From positions 124,001 to 188,000 of the forward strand of contig NZ_CP128474.1 of the NCBI RefSeq assembly GCF_030369635.1: a stretch of 64,000 nucleotides of DNA, read 5' to 3'. The translations under genes and the position numbers were made by a program. The stretch comes from Microbacterium arborescens. Its GTDB lineage: Bacteria; Actinomycetota; Actinomycetes; Actinomycetales; Microbacteriaceae. Under the pieces are notes generated by a model, which searched no databases, was not told where the DNA came from, and worked only from the letters and a program-made list of their open reading frames with translations. Numbering within the stretch: position 1 is the first letter of the stretch; every line of letters starts with the position of its first letter. Below are positions 17,792 to 26,824 of the stretch, piece after piece.

Positions 17792-17861
17792 GCGAGAGCC
17801 TACCGTTCGCGCGAGAGGGCACCGTGGAGGGTGCGGTGTCGCGGCGAGGGTACGTTCTCGC
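17792..17861. repeat. 70-bp palindromic element, family 3 (right copy, inverted)
   Basis: Read on the minus strand it starts GCGAGAACGTACCC (17861-17848), identical to the left copy, continues with the similar CGCCGCGA and CGCACC blocks, and closes with GGTAGGCTCTCGC. Both copies are 70 bp. It lies between convergent genes. Confidence 0.75.
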
Positions 17862-17904
17862 ATCGACCCGGCCCGCGACGCCCGGCGCGGGCGCGGGCGC
17901 GGGC

Positions 17905-19968
17905 TCAGCGCTCGTCGGGCGAATCAGTGTGGGCCACGAGGCCGTAGGTCGCGGAGGCGCGGCCCGCGCGGTCATCGCCGGGCATGGGGCGCGAGCGCCG
18001 ACCGTAGACGATCTCCGACGAATCGAGCAACCAGGGCACAAGGGTGATCTGCACGCCGTGCACCATCATCAGCTGCTGCGCGATGCGGCGTGCGCGTCGG
18101 TTGTGCAGGAAGGTCTCCCACCAGTGGCCGACGATGTACTGCGGCAGGTAGACCGTCACGACCGCCGAGCCGTGCTTCTCACGGTATTTGCGGATGAAGG
18201 CGGCGAGCGGAGCCGCGTACTGGCGGTACGGCGACTCGATGATGACGAGCGGGACCGGCACTCCGTGCACCTCCCACTCGGTCTGCACGTCCTGCGCGGA
18301 CTCCTTCGACACCGCCACGTGCACGGCGATCGTCTTATCGTGCTTGGCCGACAGGGCGTAATCGATGGCCTTCGCGACCGGCTTCTGCAGGCGGTTCACC
18401 AGGACGAGGGCGACGTCCCCCGTCGACCCGAAGTGCACGTCGTCGTCCATCGCGATCTCGTGCTCGACGTCGCGGTAGTAGCGGCTCACGCCGACCATGA
18501 GGAAAGCCAGGATCGGGATGGCGATGAACACGAGCCACGCGCCGTGGGTGAACTTCGTCACCGTGACGATCAGGAGGACCGCCACGGTGAAGGTCGCTCC
18601 GATTCCGTTGATCACGAGACCGCGTCGGGCCTCCGCGCGGTCGGCGGTGGCAGTCGGATGCAGCAGCCGCAGCTCGCGCCTCCAGTGCTTGACCATGCCG
18701 ACCTGGCCCAGCGAGAACGAGACGAACACGCCGATGATGTACAGCTGGATGAGCGTCGTCAGGTCGGCCTGGAAGACCACGAGCACGAGGATCGCGGCGA
18801 GCCCCAGGATGATCATGCCGTTGGAGAAGACGAGACGGTCGCCGCGGGTGTTGAGCGACTTCGGCGCGTATCCGTCGCGGGCCAGCACCGCCCCCAGCAG
18901 CGGGAACCCGTTGAACGCGGTGTTCGCGGCCAGCAGCAGCACGCACGCGGTCGCCGCCTGGATGATGAAGAACGGGATCGAGCCCATGCCGAACGTCGCG
19001 GCGGCGATCTGCGCCATGAGACTCGGCTGCGGCTGGTTGACGCAATCGAAGCCGACGAGGGCGCACGGATCCTCGGCGTAGTGCACGCCGGTGATGAGGC
19101 CGAGTGCCGTCAGCCCCGAGAACAGCAGGATGGCGATCGTGCCCATCATGACGAGGGTCTTCTGCGCGTTCTCGACCTTCGGGGCGCGGAAGGCCGGCAC
19201 GCCGTTCGACACCGCTTCGACGCCGGTCAGCGCGGAGCAGCCGCTCGAGAACGCCCGCAGGATCAGCAGGATGAGCGCGACCTGGCTGAGGCTCTCGGCT
19301 TCCATCGCGAACTGCGCGCTCGACGCCACGGGCGCATCGCCGAGGAACGTGCGGATGAGTCCCGTCGCCACCATGACGCCGACCGAACCGATGAAGATGT
19401 AGGTCGGCACGGCGAACGCCGACGAGGCCTCACGCACGCCGCGGAGGTTGACGATGATGATGAGGACGACGAAGCCGACCGCCAACTCGACCCGCCACGG
19501 CGCAAGCCCGGGCAGCGCCGAGATGATGTTGTCGACACCGGAGGCTACTGACACCGCCACCGTCAGGATGTAGTCGACCAGCAGCGCGGCCGCGACGACG
19601 ACGCCCGCCTTCTCGCCGAGGTTCGTGCGTGCGACCTCGTAGTCGCCGCCGCCCGAGGGGTAGGCCTTGATCAGCTGCCGGTAGCTGAGGACGACGACGA
19701 CGAGCAGGGCCACGACCGCGAGCGCGACCCACGGGCTGAAAGCGAGCATCGCCGTGCCGCCGATCGCCAGGATCATCAGCAGTTCCTGCGGCGCGTAGGC
19801 GACCGACGACAGGGCGTCTGAGGCGAAGATCGGCAGCGCCCGGCGCTTGGGCAGGAGCTGCTCGTCGAGCTTCTCGGAGTCGAGCGGATCGCCGATGAGG
19901 ATGCGCTTGGCGATGGGCGTCGAATCCTCGCCCGGCTCGCGACTGTCAGTGGTCACGGCGGGCGACAT
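17905..19968 (-). CDS. kimA: KimA-like potassium importer (APC superfamily)
   Basis: A 687-residue permease with about 12 membrane helices and a C-terminal cytoplasmic domain. It matches what I know of Bacillus subtilis KimA (YdaO): 'RILIGDPLDSEKLDEQLLPKRRAL', 'SSDALSSVAY', 'YPSGGGDYEVA', 'LLVDYILTVAVSVASGVD', 'AFSSGCSALTGVEAVSNGVPAF' and 'TVYLPQYIVGHWWE' all have counterparts. KimA is a proton-coupled high-affinity K+ importer; the soluble tail resembles a UspA-like domain. An alternative GTG start at 19956 would lie 8 bases after TAATGT (with TTGCGC 18 bp upstream), a possible leaderless promoter. No riboswitch is seen upstream. Confidence 0.85.
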   Translation of the reverse strand: MSPAVTTDSREPGEDSTPIAKRILIGDPLDSEKLDEQLLPKRRALPIFASDALSSVAYAPQELLMILAIGGTAMLAFSPWVALAVVALLVVVVLSYRQLIKAYPSGGGDYEVARTNLGEKAGVVVAAALLVDYILTVAVSVASGVDNIISALPGLAPWRVELAVGFVVLIIIVNLRGVREASSAFAVPTYIFIGSVGVMVATGLIRTFLGDAPVASSAQFAMEAESLSQVALILLILRAFSSGCSALTGVEAVSNGVPAFRAPKVENAQKTLVMMGTIAILLFSGLTALGLITGVHYAEDPCALVGFDCVNQPQPSLMAQIAAATFGMGSIPFFIIQAATACVLLLAANTAFNGFPLLGAVLARDGYAPKSLNTRGDRLVFSNGMIILGLAAILVLVVFQADLTTLIQLYIIGVFVSFSLGQVGMVKHWRRELRLLHPTATADRAEARRGLVINGIGATFTVAVLLIVTVTKFTHGAWLVFIAIPILAFLMVGVSRYYRDVEHEIAMDDDVHFGSTGDVALVLVNRLQKPVAKAIDYALSAKHDKTIAVHVAVSKESAQDVQTEWEVHGVPVPLVIIESPYRQYAAPLAAFIRKYREKHGSAVVTVYLPQYIVGHWWETFLHNRRARRIAQQLMMVHGVQITLVPWLLDSSEIVYGRRSRPMPGDDRAGRASATYGLVAHTDSPDER

Positions 19969-20048
19969 TACGCCTGGCGCGGCATCCTGCGCAATCTCGC
20001 CGCGCCGAGCGTCACCAGAGTGTTGCCGAACCGCCCCTTTTCGATTCT

Positions 20049-20813
20049 CTAGAGCCGCGAGAACGGGGCGTAGTCGATGGCGGTCACATGGGTCGTGTCA
20101 GGGTCTGAGTCAACGAAGACGCTGTAGGTGAGGTCGTCGGTCGACCCCTCTTCCGGCCAGCGGCCGGTGCGCTCGATCTCAAAGGAGAACCTCAGCCCGC
20201 CGTCCCTGAACTCCGACTCCTCATCCGGACCGGCCGCACGTACAGCCTCGAGGTCCATCCCGATCGCAAGACCGAACTCTGGCGTGAGGGCGACACCGCC
20301 GACCGCATTGGCGGTGATCGCCGCTCGAGTCGGGATGCCGTACTCGTCCCGCGGCTTGTCGCCTGGGGCCACCACCATGTCGTACAGGGTGAATCCGGCC
20401 CAGTCGTAGATCGTGTAGTCGGGAAAGTGATTCCCATCACCCGGGTAAACGCCGAGCCCGGGCTCCATTCCGAACGCCTCGGTCAGAGCGGCGACGGCGG
20501 GCCCGACCTCATCGCGCCAGCGGAACTCGAGCAGCGTCGACCCGTCGTCGGCGACGATCGTGAAACCTGTCGCCGCCATGACGATCTCGGCCGCGAGGGG
20601 AGCGGCATCTGTCGGCGTCGTTGTCGGCGTGGGTGTTGGGGTAGGCGCCGGTGTCGCGCTGGTCGGAGCCGGTGACGACGGCGCCGCCGCGGGCGCGCTA
20701 TCGCGCTGCGTGAGCAGGAACACGACCACCGCCGCCACGACCAGCAGCACCCCCGCCACGATCGAGAGCACGATGAGGGGCCGCCGCGATGTCGCTGTGG
20801 TCATACTCGCCAT
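20049..20813 (-). CDS. Membrane-anchored protein, paralogue of the gene at 20966
   Basis: A 254-residue protein. One N-terminal helix ('PLIVLSIVAGVLLVVAAVVVFLL') is followed by a low-complexity Ala/Pro/Thr/Ser linker (about 35-70) and an extracytoplasmic domain with 'ATGFTIVADDGSTLLEFRWRDEVGPAVAALTEAFG', 'YTIYDWAGFTLYDMV' and 'GLAIGMDLEAVRAAG'. The same elements in the same order occur in the protein encoded at 20966-21940, so the two are tandem duplicates. A second possible start lies three codons later. No known domain is recognised. The linker may span the cell wall. Confidence 0.7.
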   Translation of the reverse strand: MASMTTATSRRPLIVLSIVAGVLLVVAAVVVFLLTQRDSAPAAAPSSPAPTSATPAPTPTPTPTTTPTDAAPLAAEIVMAATGFTIVADDGSTLLEFRWRDEVGPAVAALTEAFGMEPGLGVYPGDGNHFPDYTIYDWAGFTLYDMVVAPGDKPRDEYGIPTRAAITANAVGGVALTPEFGLAIGMDLEAVRAAGPDEESEFRDGGLRFSFEIERTGRWPEEGSTDDLTYSVFVDSDPDTTHVTAIDYAPFSRL

Positions 20814-20854
20814 CCTGGCAGGGCAGTCACCGCCGGCGGCATCCCGGGGCGGTA

Positions 20855-20932
20855 CGCGGATGCAACGAATCGGTCACAACGCGCCGCGTGCGGATGCCGC
20901 GCCGCGGCGTGTCGGTGACGGACCCTTGCATC
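20855..20932. repeat. Intergenic palindromic element, family 1 (second copy)
   Basis: On the plus strand it opens CGCGGATGCAA (20855-20865) and closes CCCTTGCATC (20923-20932). On the minus strand it aligns along its length with the element at 6611-6691, sharing GATGCAAGGG, CGACAC, CGGCATCC, CGGCGCG and TTGCATCCGCG in order. It lies between the tandem paralogues. Confidence 0.75.
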
Positions 20933-20965
20933 GGCGTCCCCGGCACCCGGCACCGGGGCTCCGGA

Positions 20966-21940
20966 TCAGCGACCGGCGCGGAAGGTGTAGGTGACGGTGA
21001 CCTTGCTGCCCTCGACCGTGACGGCTGCCCCGAAGCGGCGCTGACCGTCCTGGTAGAACGTGTTGCGGTCCGAGCCGAACACGAACGACCCGCCCTGCCC
21101 GGAGTCGGGACCGAGCGCGGCGACCTCGTCGGCCGACATGTCGAGCTCGACGCCGAAGTCGTCGGTCACCGGGACGTCGATGTCGGAGTCGTACGAGATG
21201 AACGTCGGTGCGGGAACCTCGGCACGCGGACGGTTGCCCTCGCTCAGGAAGACGTCGTGCAGGCGGAAGCCCTCCCAGGCGTAGATCTTGTACGCGTAGT
21301 TCTCGGCGTCGCCGTTCTGGAAGTCCTCGGTCGGCGCGGCACCGAAGAGCTCGGTGAGGGCAGCCACGGCGGGAGCCGCGTCATCCGCCCATGCGTGGGT
21401 GAAGACGGTCGAACCGCTCGCGTCGGCGATCGTGAACCCGTCGGCGGTCACCGCGACGCCCGACGTCGCCGCGGGGGCGCTCGGGCTCTCCGATGGCACC
21501 GGGGTGTCCGACGGCTGCGGAATCGACTGCGTCGCCGGAGCGGTCGGCACCGGATCGGCCGCGGGCTCCTGGCGCTGCGACTGCTGCGTCAGGTAGATCA
21601 CGAAGACCACGACGACCGCGACGACCAGCAGCCCCGCGATGCTCGAGAGGATGACGAGCAGACGGCGGTCGCCGCCGCCTCCGTCGTCGTTCTGATCGGC
21701 CAGACGCGGCGCGAGGGGCTCGTCGGGCCAGCCCGCCATGACCGGCGGCATCCCCGACGCCTTCTCGCGCTTGGGTCCGGGCTCACGCGACGCGCGGGGC
21801 TTCTTCTCGCGAGGCTCGCGCTGCTCGCGAGGCGCCTTCTCACGAGGCTCGCGCGGCGTCTTCTCGCGCTTCGCGCGCCCGGGCTTTTCCGGGGGCTCGT
21901 ACGGCTCGAAATCGGCGAACGGGTCGTTGGGGTCGCTCAT
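20966..21940 (-). CDS. Membrane-anchored protein with basic N-terminal tail, paralogue of 20049 gene
   Basis: A 324-residue protein. The cytoplasmic N-terminus is very basic and repetitive: after 'DPFADFEPYEPPEKPGRAKR' come several 'REPREK'-like units to about residue 60. One membrane helix follows ('LLVILSSIAGLLVVAVVVVFVIYL'), then a Pro/Ser/Thr linker and a domain shared with its neighbour ('VTADGFTIADASGSTVFTHAWADDAAPAVAALTELFG', 'YKIYAWEGFRLHDVF'). The ATG overlaps the amidohydrolase stop (ATGA), implying cotranscription. Function unknown. The charged repeats may bind nucleic acid or acidic lipid heads. Confidence 0.72.
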   Translation of the reverse strand: MSDPNDPFADFEPYEPPEKPGRAKREKTPREPREKAPREQREPREKKPRASREPGPKREKASGMPPVMAGWPDEPLAPRLADQNDDGGGGDRRLLVILSSIAGLLVVAVVVVFVIYLTQQSQRQEPAADPVPTAPATQSIPQPSDTPVPSESPSAPAATSGVAVTADGFTIADASGSTVFTHAWADDAAPAVAALTELFGAAPTEDFQNGDAENYAYKIYAWEGFRLHDVFLSEGNRPRAEVPAPTFISYDSDIDVPVTDDFGVELDMSADEVAALGPDSGQGGSFVFGSDRNTFYQDGQRRFGAAVTVEGSKVTVTYTFRAGR

Positions 21941-23151
21941 GCGAGGAACTCCTTGGCTGCCACGACGAGGTTCTCGACACCGCGCTCGATCGTGGGGTGC
22001 ATGACCGGCGCGAAGAACGGGGAGTGGTTTGTGGGGATGTCGCGCTCGACGGTCCCCGCCGCGACGGCATCCGCGAACTTCTGCGGGTCGACGCCGCCCC
22101 AGAACCAGAACACGAGGGGAACGCCGGCCTCGCGCGCGAACCACGAGACGTCCTCGCTGCCGGTGAACATGCCCGGGTCGACGACGCTCCCCTCGCCGAA
22201 GGCGCGCTCGAACGCGGCGCTCAGGCGGGCTGTCGCCGTGTGGTCGTTGATCGTCGGGGGCAGGGTGTGGTCGACGGTGATGGTGGGCTCGGTCTCCGCG
22301 CCCGACGCCGCCGCTTCGGCCCGCACGATGCGTTCGACCTTCGCCATGACGCGCTCGCGCGCGGCGTCGTCGGGGTAGCGCAGGCTGAGCTCGAGCTTCG
22401 CCTCGGCCGGGATGATGTTGTTCTTCAGGCCGGCGTGGATCGAGCCGACCGTCACGACGGCCACATCGCGAGGGTCGACCTCGCGCGAGACGATCGTCTG
22501 CAGGCGCATGACGGTCGCTGCCGCCATGACGACGGGATCGATTGTCGAGTGCGGGCGCGAGCCGTGTCCGCCGCGGCCGTGGAGCACGACACTGAGGCCG
22601 TCGGATGCCGCCATCTGCGTGCCGGGTCGCACACCGATGACACCCGCGGGGAGGGGCGTGACGTGCTGGCCCAGCACGATGTCGGGCTTCGGGAAGCGCT
22701 CGAGCACGCCGTCGGAGATCATCGCCTGCGAGCCGGCACCGTACTCTTCGGCGGGCTGGAAGACCGCGACGACGGTGCCCGACCACTCGTTCTGCGTGGC
22801 GATGAGCTGTTCGAGGGCGCCGAGGAGCGCGGTGACGTGCATGTCGTGGCCGCACGCGTGCATGACGGGCACGTCGTTGCCGGCGGGGTCGACGCCGCGT
22901 GCCGTCGAGGCGTACTCGAGGCCGGTCTGCTCGGGCACCGGGAGGCCATCCATGTCGGCGCGCAGCCAGACGACCGGGCCGTCGCCGTTGCGGATGGCGG
23001 TGGCGACACCGGTGCGACCGATGCCTTCCTCGTACTCGAGGCCGAGCTCGCTCAACCGGGCCGCGATGACAGCGGCCGTCCGCGTCTCCTGGAACGACAG
23101 TTCCGGGTGCCGGTGCAGGTCCGTGTACAGGGCGTCGAGGTCCAAAGCCAT
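21937..23151 (-). CDS. M20-family amidohydrolase
   Basis: A 404-residue zinc-dependent hydrolase of the M20D type (hippurate, N-acyl amino acid and indole-acetyl conjugate hydrolases). Metal-site motifs are 'VWLRADMDGLPVPEQTGLEYAS', 'VMHACGHDMHVTALLGA' and 'VAVFQPAEEYGAGSQAMI', then 'VLGQHVTPLPAGVIGVRPG' and a C-terminal 'FWFWGGVDP' and 'HSPFFAPVM' with the last histidine. It probably acts in the cytosol on N-acylated amino acids; the substrate is not evident. The ATG is six bases from a TAGGCT box. The downstream anchored paralogue genes are coupled to it. Confidence 0.88.
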   Translation of the reverse strand: MALDLDALYTDLHRHPELSFQETRTAAVIAARLSELGLEYEEGIGRTGVATAIRNGDGPVVWLRADMDGLPVPEQTGLEYASTARGVDPAGNDVPVMHACGHDMHVTALLGALEQLIATQNEWSGTVVAVFQPAEEYGAGSQAMISDGVLERFPKPDIVLGQHVTPLPAGVIGVRPGTQMAASDGLSVVLHGRGGHGSRPHSTIDPVVMAAATVMRLQTIVSREVDPRDVAVVTVGSIHAGLKNNIIPAEAKLELSLRYPDDAARERVMAKVERIVRAEAAASGAETEPTITVDHTLPPTINDHTATARLSAAFERAFGEGSVVDPGMFTGSEDVSWFAREAGVPLVFWFWGGVDPQKFADAVAAGTVERDIPTNHSPFFAPVMHPTIERGVENLVVAAKEFLA

Positions 23152-23157
23152 ACATCG

Positions 23158-23163
23158 AGCCTA
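23158..23163 (-). promoter_or_regulatory. -10 box of leaderless promoter for the M20 amidohydrolase
   Basis: TAGGCT on the minus strand, six bases before the ATG at 23151. Confidence 0.5.
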
Positions 23164-23204
23164 CGGGAGCGCACCTGCGCGCTGCCCGGGATGCCACGGC
23201 GGTT

Positions 23205-24209
23205 TCAGGCGGGCGGTGCGGTGCTCGACCGCTCCACGAGCGCGAAGTCGAGGTCGGCGGGGGGTTCGGATGCTGCCCCGCGCAGCCCCGCGATCATCGC
23301 CGAGGCCACGCGCTCGCCCTGTCGTCCCGGAAACTGATCGACCGTGGTGAGGCCGAAGAACCCGCCGAGGTCGTGGCCGTCGACCCCGATCACCGACAGG
23401 TCCTCCGGAACGCGCAGCCCGAGCTCGCGCGCGGCGAGCATCGCGCCGATCGCCATCTCGTCCGAGGCCGCGAAGATCGCGGTCGGGCGGGTCTCGGCGC
23501 CACGGAGCAGCCGCGTCGCGGCCTCGTGGCCGCCGGCCATCGTGAAATCGGCAGCCGCGAACCGGTCGCCACGCGCGGGCAGGCCGGCCTCGGCCAGTGC
23601 GGCCTCGAACCCGCGTCGCCGCTGCGACGGGATGTGGAAGTCGCCCTCGAACTGCGGATGCAGGCCGATGTGGGCGATGTCGCGGTGCCCGAGGTCGAGG
23701 AGATGCTCGGTCGCCGTCCGGGCGACCTCGATCTCATCGACGGTGAGCGAGCGCAGGCCGGCGAGCTGCCCGCCCATGGCGATCACCGGCAGGCCCAGGT
23801 CGCCCAGCTGCGCGATCTCGTCGCGGGCGAGGGCCATCGACACCACGATGACCCCGTCGACCCGCTGGCGTCGCAGCGAGGTGGCGAACACCCGGCGGCG
23901 CTCGTCGGCCTCGGCGGTCAGGGCGTACAGCGCGACGTCGTAGTCGTCACGCTGGAGGGTCGCGGCAATGCCTGTGAGCACGCGCGAGAAGAACCACCGG
24001 TCGAGCATCGGCACGAGTACGCCGATGTTGCGGGTGCGCCCGGATGCGAGACTCGACGCCGCCGACGAGACGACGTAGCCCAGGTCGGATGCCGCTCGCA
24101 GCACGCGCTCGCGCGTCGTGGGTGACACCGGGCCCCGGCCGCTGAGGGTGCGGGAGACGGTCGCCGTCGAGACCTCCGCGCGTCGCGCGACGTCGTCGAT
24201 GCCGACCAT
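23205..24209 (-). CDS. LacI-family repressor of the alpha-glucosidase gene
   Basis: A 334-residue LacI/GalR regulator. The HTH is '[35 protein letters not shown]', followed by the hinge '[20 protein letters not shown]' and a periplasmic-binding-protein-like effector domain ('[14 protein letters not shown]', '[16 protein letters not shown]', '[22 protein letters not shown]', '[21 protein letters not shown]'). It lies 15 bases downstream of the GH13 gene on the same strand. The perfect LacI-type palindrome upstream of that gene is its likely operator, making the operon self-regulated and probably induced by an alpha-glucoside. Confidence 0.9.
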   Translation of the reverse strand: MVGIDDVARRAEVSTATVSRTLSGRGPVSPTTRERVLRAASDLGYVVSSAASSLASGRTRNIGVLVPMLDRWFFSRVLTGIAATLQRDDYDVALYALTAEADERRRVFATSLRRQRVDGVIVVSMALARDEIAQLGDLGLPVIAMGGQLAGLRSLTVDEIEVARTATEHLLDLGHRDIAHIGLHPQFEGDFHIPSQRRRGFEAALAEAGLPARGDRFAAADFTMAGGHEAATRLLRGAETRPTAIFAASDEMAIGAMLAARELGLRVPEDLSVIGVDGHDLGGFFGLTTVDQFPGRQGERVASAMIAGLRGAASEPPADLDFALVERSSTAPPA

Positions 24210-24224
24210 CTCCCGCTCCTTCCG

Positions 24225-25949
24225 TCAGCTCGTGCGGATCCAGACCGCCGCGTCGACGGGCAGCTCGGAGCTTCCCGAGGTCGTCCCGGTGAGCCCCGCG
24301 ACGCTCGAGACCAGGATCTCACCGGCGGGGAGCGTCACCGCGCTCGTGCCGGTGTTGGCGACGACGAGCACGTCGCCGTTGCGGAACGCCACGACGTCGT
24401 CGCCGAGCTGCAGGTCGACCCACTCGAGCGTGCCGGCGCCGAGGTCGTGCTGGCGACGAGCGGCGAGCAGTTCGCGGTAGAGGGTCAGGGTCGAGGCGGG
24501 GTCGCCGTCCTGGACCGAACGCGCGAGGTCGTGCCATTCCTCGGGCTGCGGCAGCCACGAGGCGCCCGTCGGGCTGAACCCGTAACCGGGGGCGTCGGCC
24601 TCCCACGGGATCGGCACGCGGCATCCGTCACGGCCGTAGCGCTCGCCGTCGGTACGGAACCAGGTCGGGTCCTGACGGGCGTCGTCGGGCAGGTGCACGA
24701 CCTCGGGAAGCCCGAGCTCCTCGCCCTGGTAGAGGTAGGCCGAGCCGGGGAGGGCGAGCATGAGCGTCGTCGCGGCGCGGGCGCGGGCGAGTCCCACGAC
24801 GGCATCCGGCTGGCCGGGGGAGTCGGGTCCGAGCCCGTGGCCCTGGGGGTTCTCCGCCGTGAGAGCCAGGCGCGAGGCGTGTCGGACGACGTCGTGGTTG
24901 GAGAGTACCCAGGTGGCGGGCGCGCCGACGGCGGGGAACGCGCGCAGCGACTCGGAGATCACCTCGGTGAGGTGATCGGCGTCCCACTCGGTCTGCAGGT
25001 AGGGGAAGTTGAACGCCTGGTGCATCTCGTCCTGGCGGACCCACAGGGCGGTCTCGTCGACGGTCGGCAGCCACGCTTCGGCGCACAGGGCGCGGTCGCC
25101 CTCGTACTCGGCGAGGATGCGGTTCCAGCGGCGGTAGATGTCGTGCACGCCCTCCTGGCCCCAGTAGGGGACGTCGAGGCTGTCGCCGCCCATCGATCCG
25201 GCGTCCTCGGCCGGCACGAAGTCGGGCAGGCCGTCGGACTTGACGAGGCCGTGGGCGACGTCGACACGGAACCCGTCGACGCCGCGGTCGAGCCAGAACC
25301 GGAGGATGCGCTCGAACTCGTCGCCCACCTCGGGGTTGGCCCAGTCGAAGTCGGGCTGCGTCGAGTCGAACAGGTGCAGGTACCACTGGCCCGGTGTGCC
25401 GTCGGGGTTCGTGGTGCGGGTCCACGCGGGGCCGCCGAAGACCGACTCCCAGTTGTTGGGCGCTTCGTCGCCGTTAGCGCCCTTGCCGTCGCGGAAGATG
25501 TAGCGCGCGCGCTCGGGGCTGCCGGGCTCGGCGGCGAGAGCATCCTGGAACCAGGCGTGCTGGTCGGATGAGTGGTTGGGGACGAGGTCGACGATGACCC
25601 GGATGCCGCGGTCGTGCGCTTCGTCGAGCATGGCGTCGAAGTCGGCGAGGGTGCCGAACAGCGGGTCGACGTCGCAGTAGTCGGAGACGTCGTAACCGGC
25701 ATCCTTCTGCGGCGAACGGAAGAAGGGGCTCAGCCACACGGCGTCGACGCCGAGCTCGGCGAGGTCGCCCAGACGCGACGTGATGCCGGCGAGGTCGCCG
25801 ATGCCGTCTCCCGAGGCGTCGGCGAACGAGCGGGGGTAGATCTGATAGATGACGGCGGTGCGCCACCACTCGGCGCCGGGCCGGGAGATCCCGATCGGGG
25901 CGAGGGTGGATGCCGCCGTGTCCACGGAGGAGGAGGTCATGGCGCTCAC
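24225..25949 (-). CDS. GH13 alpha-glucosidase
   Basis: A 574-residue alpha-amylase-superfamily enzyme, with '[29 protein letters not shown]' and '[25 protein letters not shown]'. The catalytic nucleophile is Asp230 in 'GFRVDVAHG', the acid/base Glu lies in 'ALCAEAWL', and the transition-state Asp in '[10 protein letters not shown]'. This is the oligo-1,6-glucosidase/maltase-type subfamily. There is no signal peptide, so it acts in the cytosol on imported short alpha-glucosides. The first start is GTG at 25949; an ATG three codons later (25940) is equally possible. No transporter gene accompanies it here. Confidence 0.92.
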   Translation of the reverse strand: MSAMTSSSVDTAASTLAPIGISRPGAEWWRTAVIYQIYPRSFADASGDGIGDLAGITSRLGDLAELGVDAVWLSPFFRSPQKDAGYDVSDYCDVDPLFGTLADFDAMLDEAHDRGIRVIVDLVPNHSSDQHAWFQDALAAEPGSPERARYIFRDGKGANGDEAPNNWESVFGGPAWTRTTNPDGTPGQWYLHLFDSTQPDFDWANPEVGDEFERILRFWLDRGVDGFRVDVAHGLVKSDGLPDFVPAEDAGSMGGDSLDVPYWGQEGVHDIYRRWNRILAEYEGDRALCAEAWLPTVDETALWVRQDEMHQAFNFPYLQTEWDADHLTEVISESLRAFPAVGAPATWVLSNHDVVRHASRLALTAENPQGHGLGPDSPGQPDAVVGLARARAATTLMLALPGSAYLYQGEELGLPEVVHLPDDARQDPTWFRTDGERYGRDGCRVPIPWEADAPGYGFSPTGASWLPQPEEWHDLARSVQDGDPASTLTLYRELLAARRQHDLGAGTLEWVDLQLGDDVVAFRNGDVLVVANTGTSAVTLPAGEILVSSVAGLTGTTSGSSELPVDAAVWIRTS

Positions 25950-25954
25950 TCTAG

Positions 25955-25968
25955 TGCAAGCGCTTGCA
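25955..25968 (-). promoter_or_regulatory. LacI-type operator upstream of the alpha-glucosidase
   Basis: TGCAAGCGCTTGCA is a perfect 14-bp palindrome with the central CG typical of LacI/GalR operators. It lies five bases before the GTG at 25949, where a bound repressor would block initiation. The adjacent LacI protein is the obvious ligand. Confidence 0.85.
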
Positions 25969-26006
25969 GTCGCGGTTCCGCCGTCGGCGGCCCCTCGAAA
26001 CGGGCC

Positions 26007-26012
26007 TAGGGT
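26007..26012 (+). promoter_or_regulatory. -10 box of leaderless promoter for apt
   Basis: TAGGGT, six bases before the GTG at 26019. Confidence 0.5.
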
Positions 26013-26018
26013 GGTTCG

Positions 26019-26537
26019 GTGACTTCAGACCCCCTCGAGCACGCCGAGTCGCTCATCGCGCTCATCCCGGACTTTCCCGAGCCGGGCATCCTCTTCCGCG
26101 ACATCTCGCCGCTGCTCGCCGACGCGACCGCATTGCGCACCGTCATCGACGCCATCATCGCCCCGTTCGCGCGCGAGTTCGACGTCGTCGCCGGCGTCGA
26201 GGCACGCGGCTTCCTCATCGCCGGAGCCGTCGCGGCGGCGAGCGGTGTCGGCATGGTGCCGATCCGCAAGGTGGGCAAGCTGCCGCGCCCGGCGGCATCC
26301 GTCTCGTACGACCTCGAGTACGGTCAGGCGACCATCGAGATGGCGGACGACCTGCCCCGCGGCACCCGCGTGCTGCTCGTTGACGATGTGCTGGCCACGG
26401 GCGGAACCCTGCGTGCGGCCCAGCGCCTGCTCGAGGGTCTCGGGCACCGGACCGTCGGGACCGCCGTGCTCATGGAGCTCACCGACCTCGGCGGCCAGGA
26501 CGTCTGCGGCCCGGTCCACACGATCTTCCGCGTCTGA
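26019..26537 (+). CDS. apt: Adenine phosphoribosyltransferase
   Basis: A 172-residue type I phosphoribosyltransferase. It has the APRT opening 'LIALIPDFPEPGILFRDISPLLAD', the base-site region 'VVAGVEARGFLIAGAVAA' and 'IRKVGKLP', and the PRPP loop 'RVLLVDDVLATGGTLRAA'. It converts adenine and PRPP to AMP for purine salvage. In many actinobacteria apt sits beside secD/F and relA; here it stands alone between the alpha-glucosidase and the purQS region. The GTG start follows a TAGGGT box by six bases. Confidence 0.95.
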   Translation: MTSDPLEHAESLIALIPDFPEPGILFRDISPLLADATALRTVIDAIIAPFAREFDVVAGVEARGFLIAGAVAAASGVGMVPIRKVGKLPRPAASVSYDLEYGQATIEMADDLPRGTRVLLVDDVLATGGTLRAAQRLLEGLGHRTVGTAVLMELTDLGGQDVCGPVHTIFRV

Positions 26538-26559
26538 TCCGGTCCGGTCCCGTGCACCT

Positions 26560-26806
26560 GTGCCGTGCGCAGGTTGAGTGTCGCGCGGAGGCTCCTCGCG
26601 GCGGGTCCGGGACGTTCATCCTGTAGACGGGACGCGCAAGCCCCGAGCCCGACCCGGTGTGATGGCCGAGCGCGAGACGCAGCTCGGTGTCGAATCCGGG
26701 CCGCCGGGGTCGCGTGAACAGGCTCTTAAGCAGGCCGGCTTCAGGCTGAGCGTGCCGTGAGCGGGGCGACGGTGCCGTCCGACGGCTTTCAGCCTGCGTA
26801 CGGCAC
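26560..26806. repeat. Palindromic region between apt and the dehydrogenase (diverged family 2 element)
   Basis: The 335-base gap holds no convincing gene. GTGCCGTGCGCAGGTTGA (26560-26577) pairs with TCAGCCTGCGTACGGCAC (26789-26806) at 16 of 18 positions. CAGGCTGA at 26742-26749 can pair with the same right arm, and GACGG/CCGTC forms a small inner hairpin near 26770. The arm pattern GTGCCG...CAGGCTG resembles the elements at 54425 and 54588. Confidence 0.55.
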
Positions 26807-26824
26807 CCGGGACCGCGGGCCGAG

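Noticed and set aside
19969..20048. A ydaO-type c-di-AMP riboswitch ahead of the kimA-like gene
   Set aside because: The gap is only 80 bases, shows none of the expected conserved blocks, and a promoter may lie within a dozen bases of the start.
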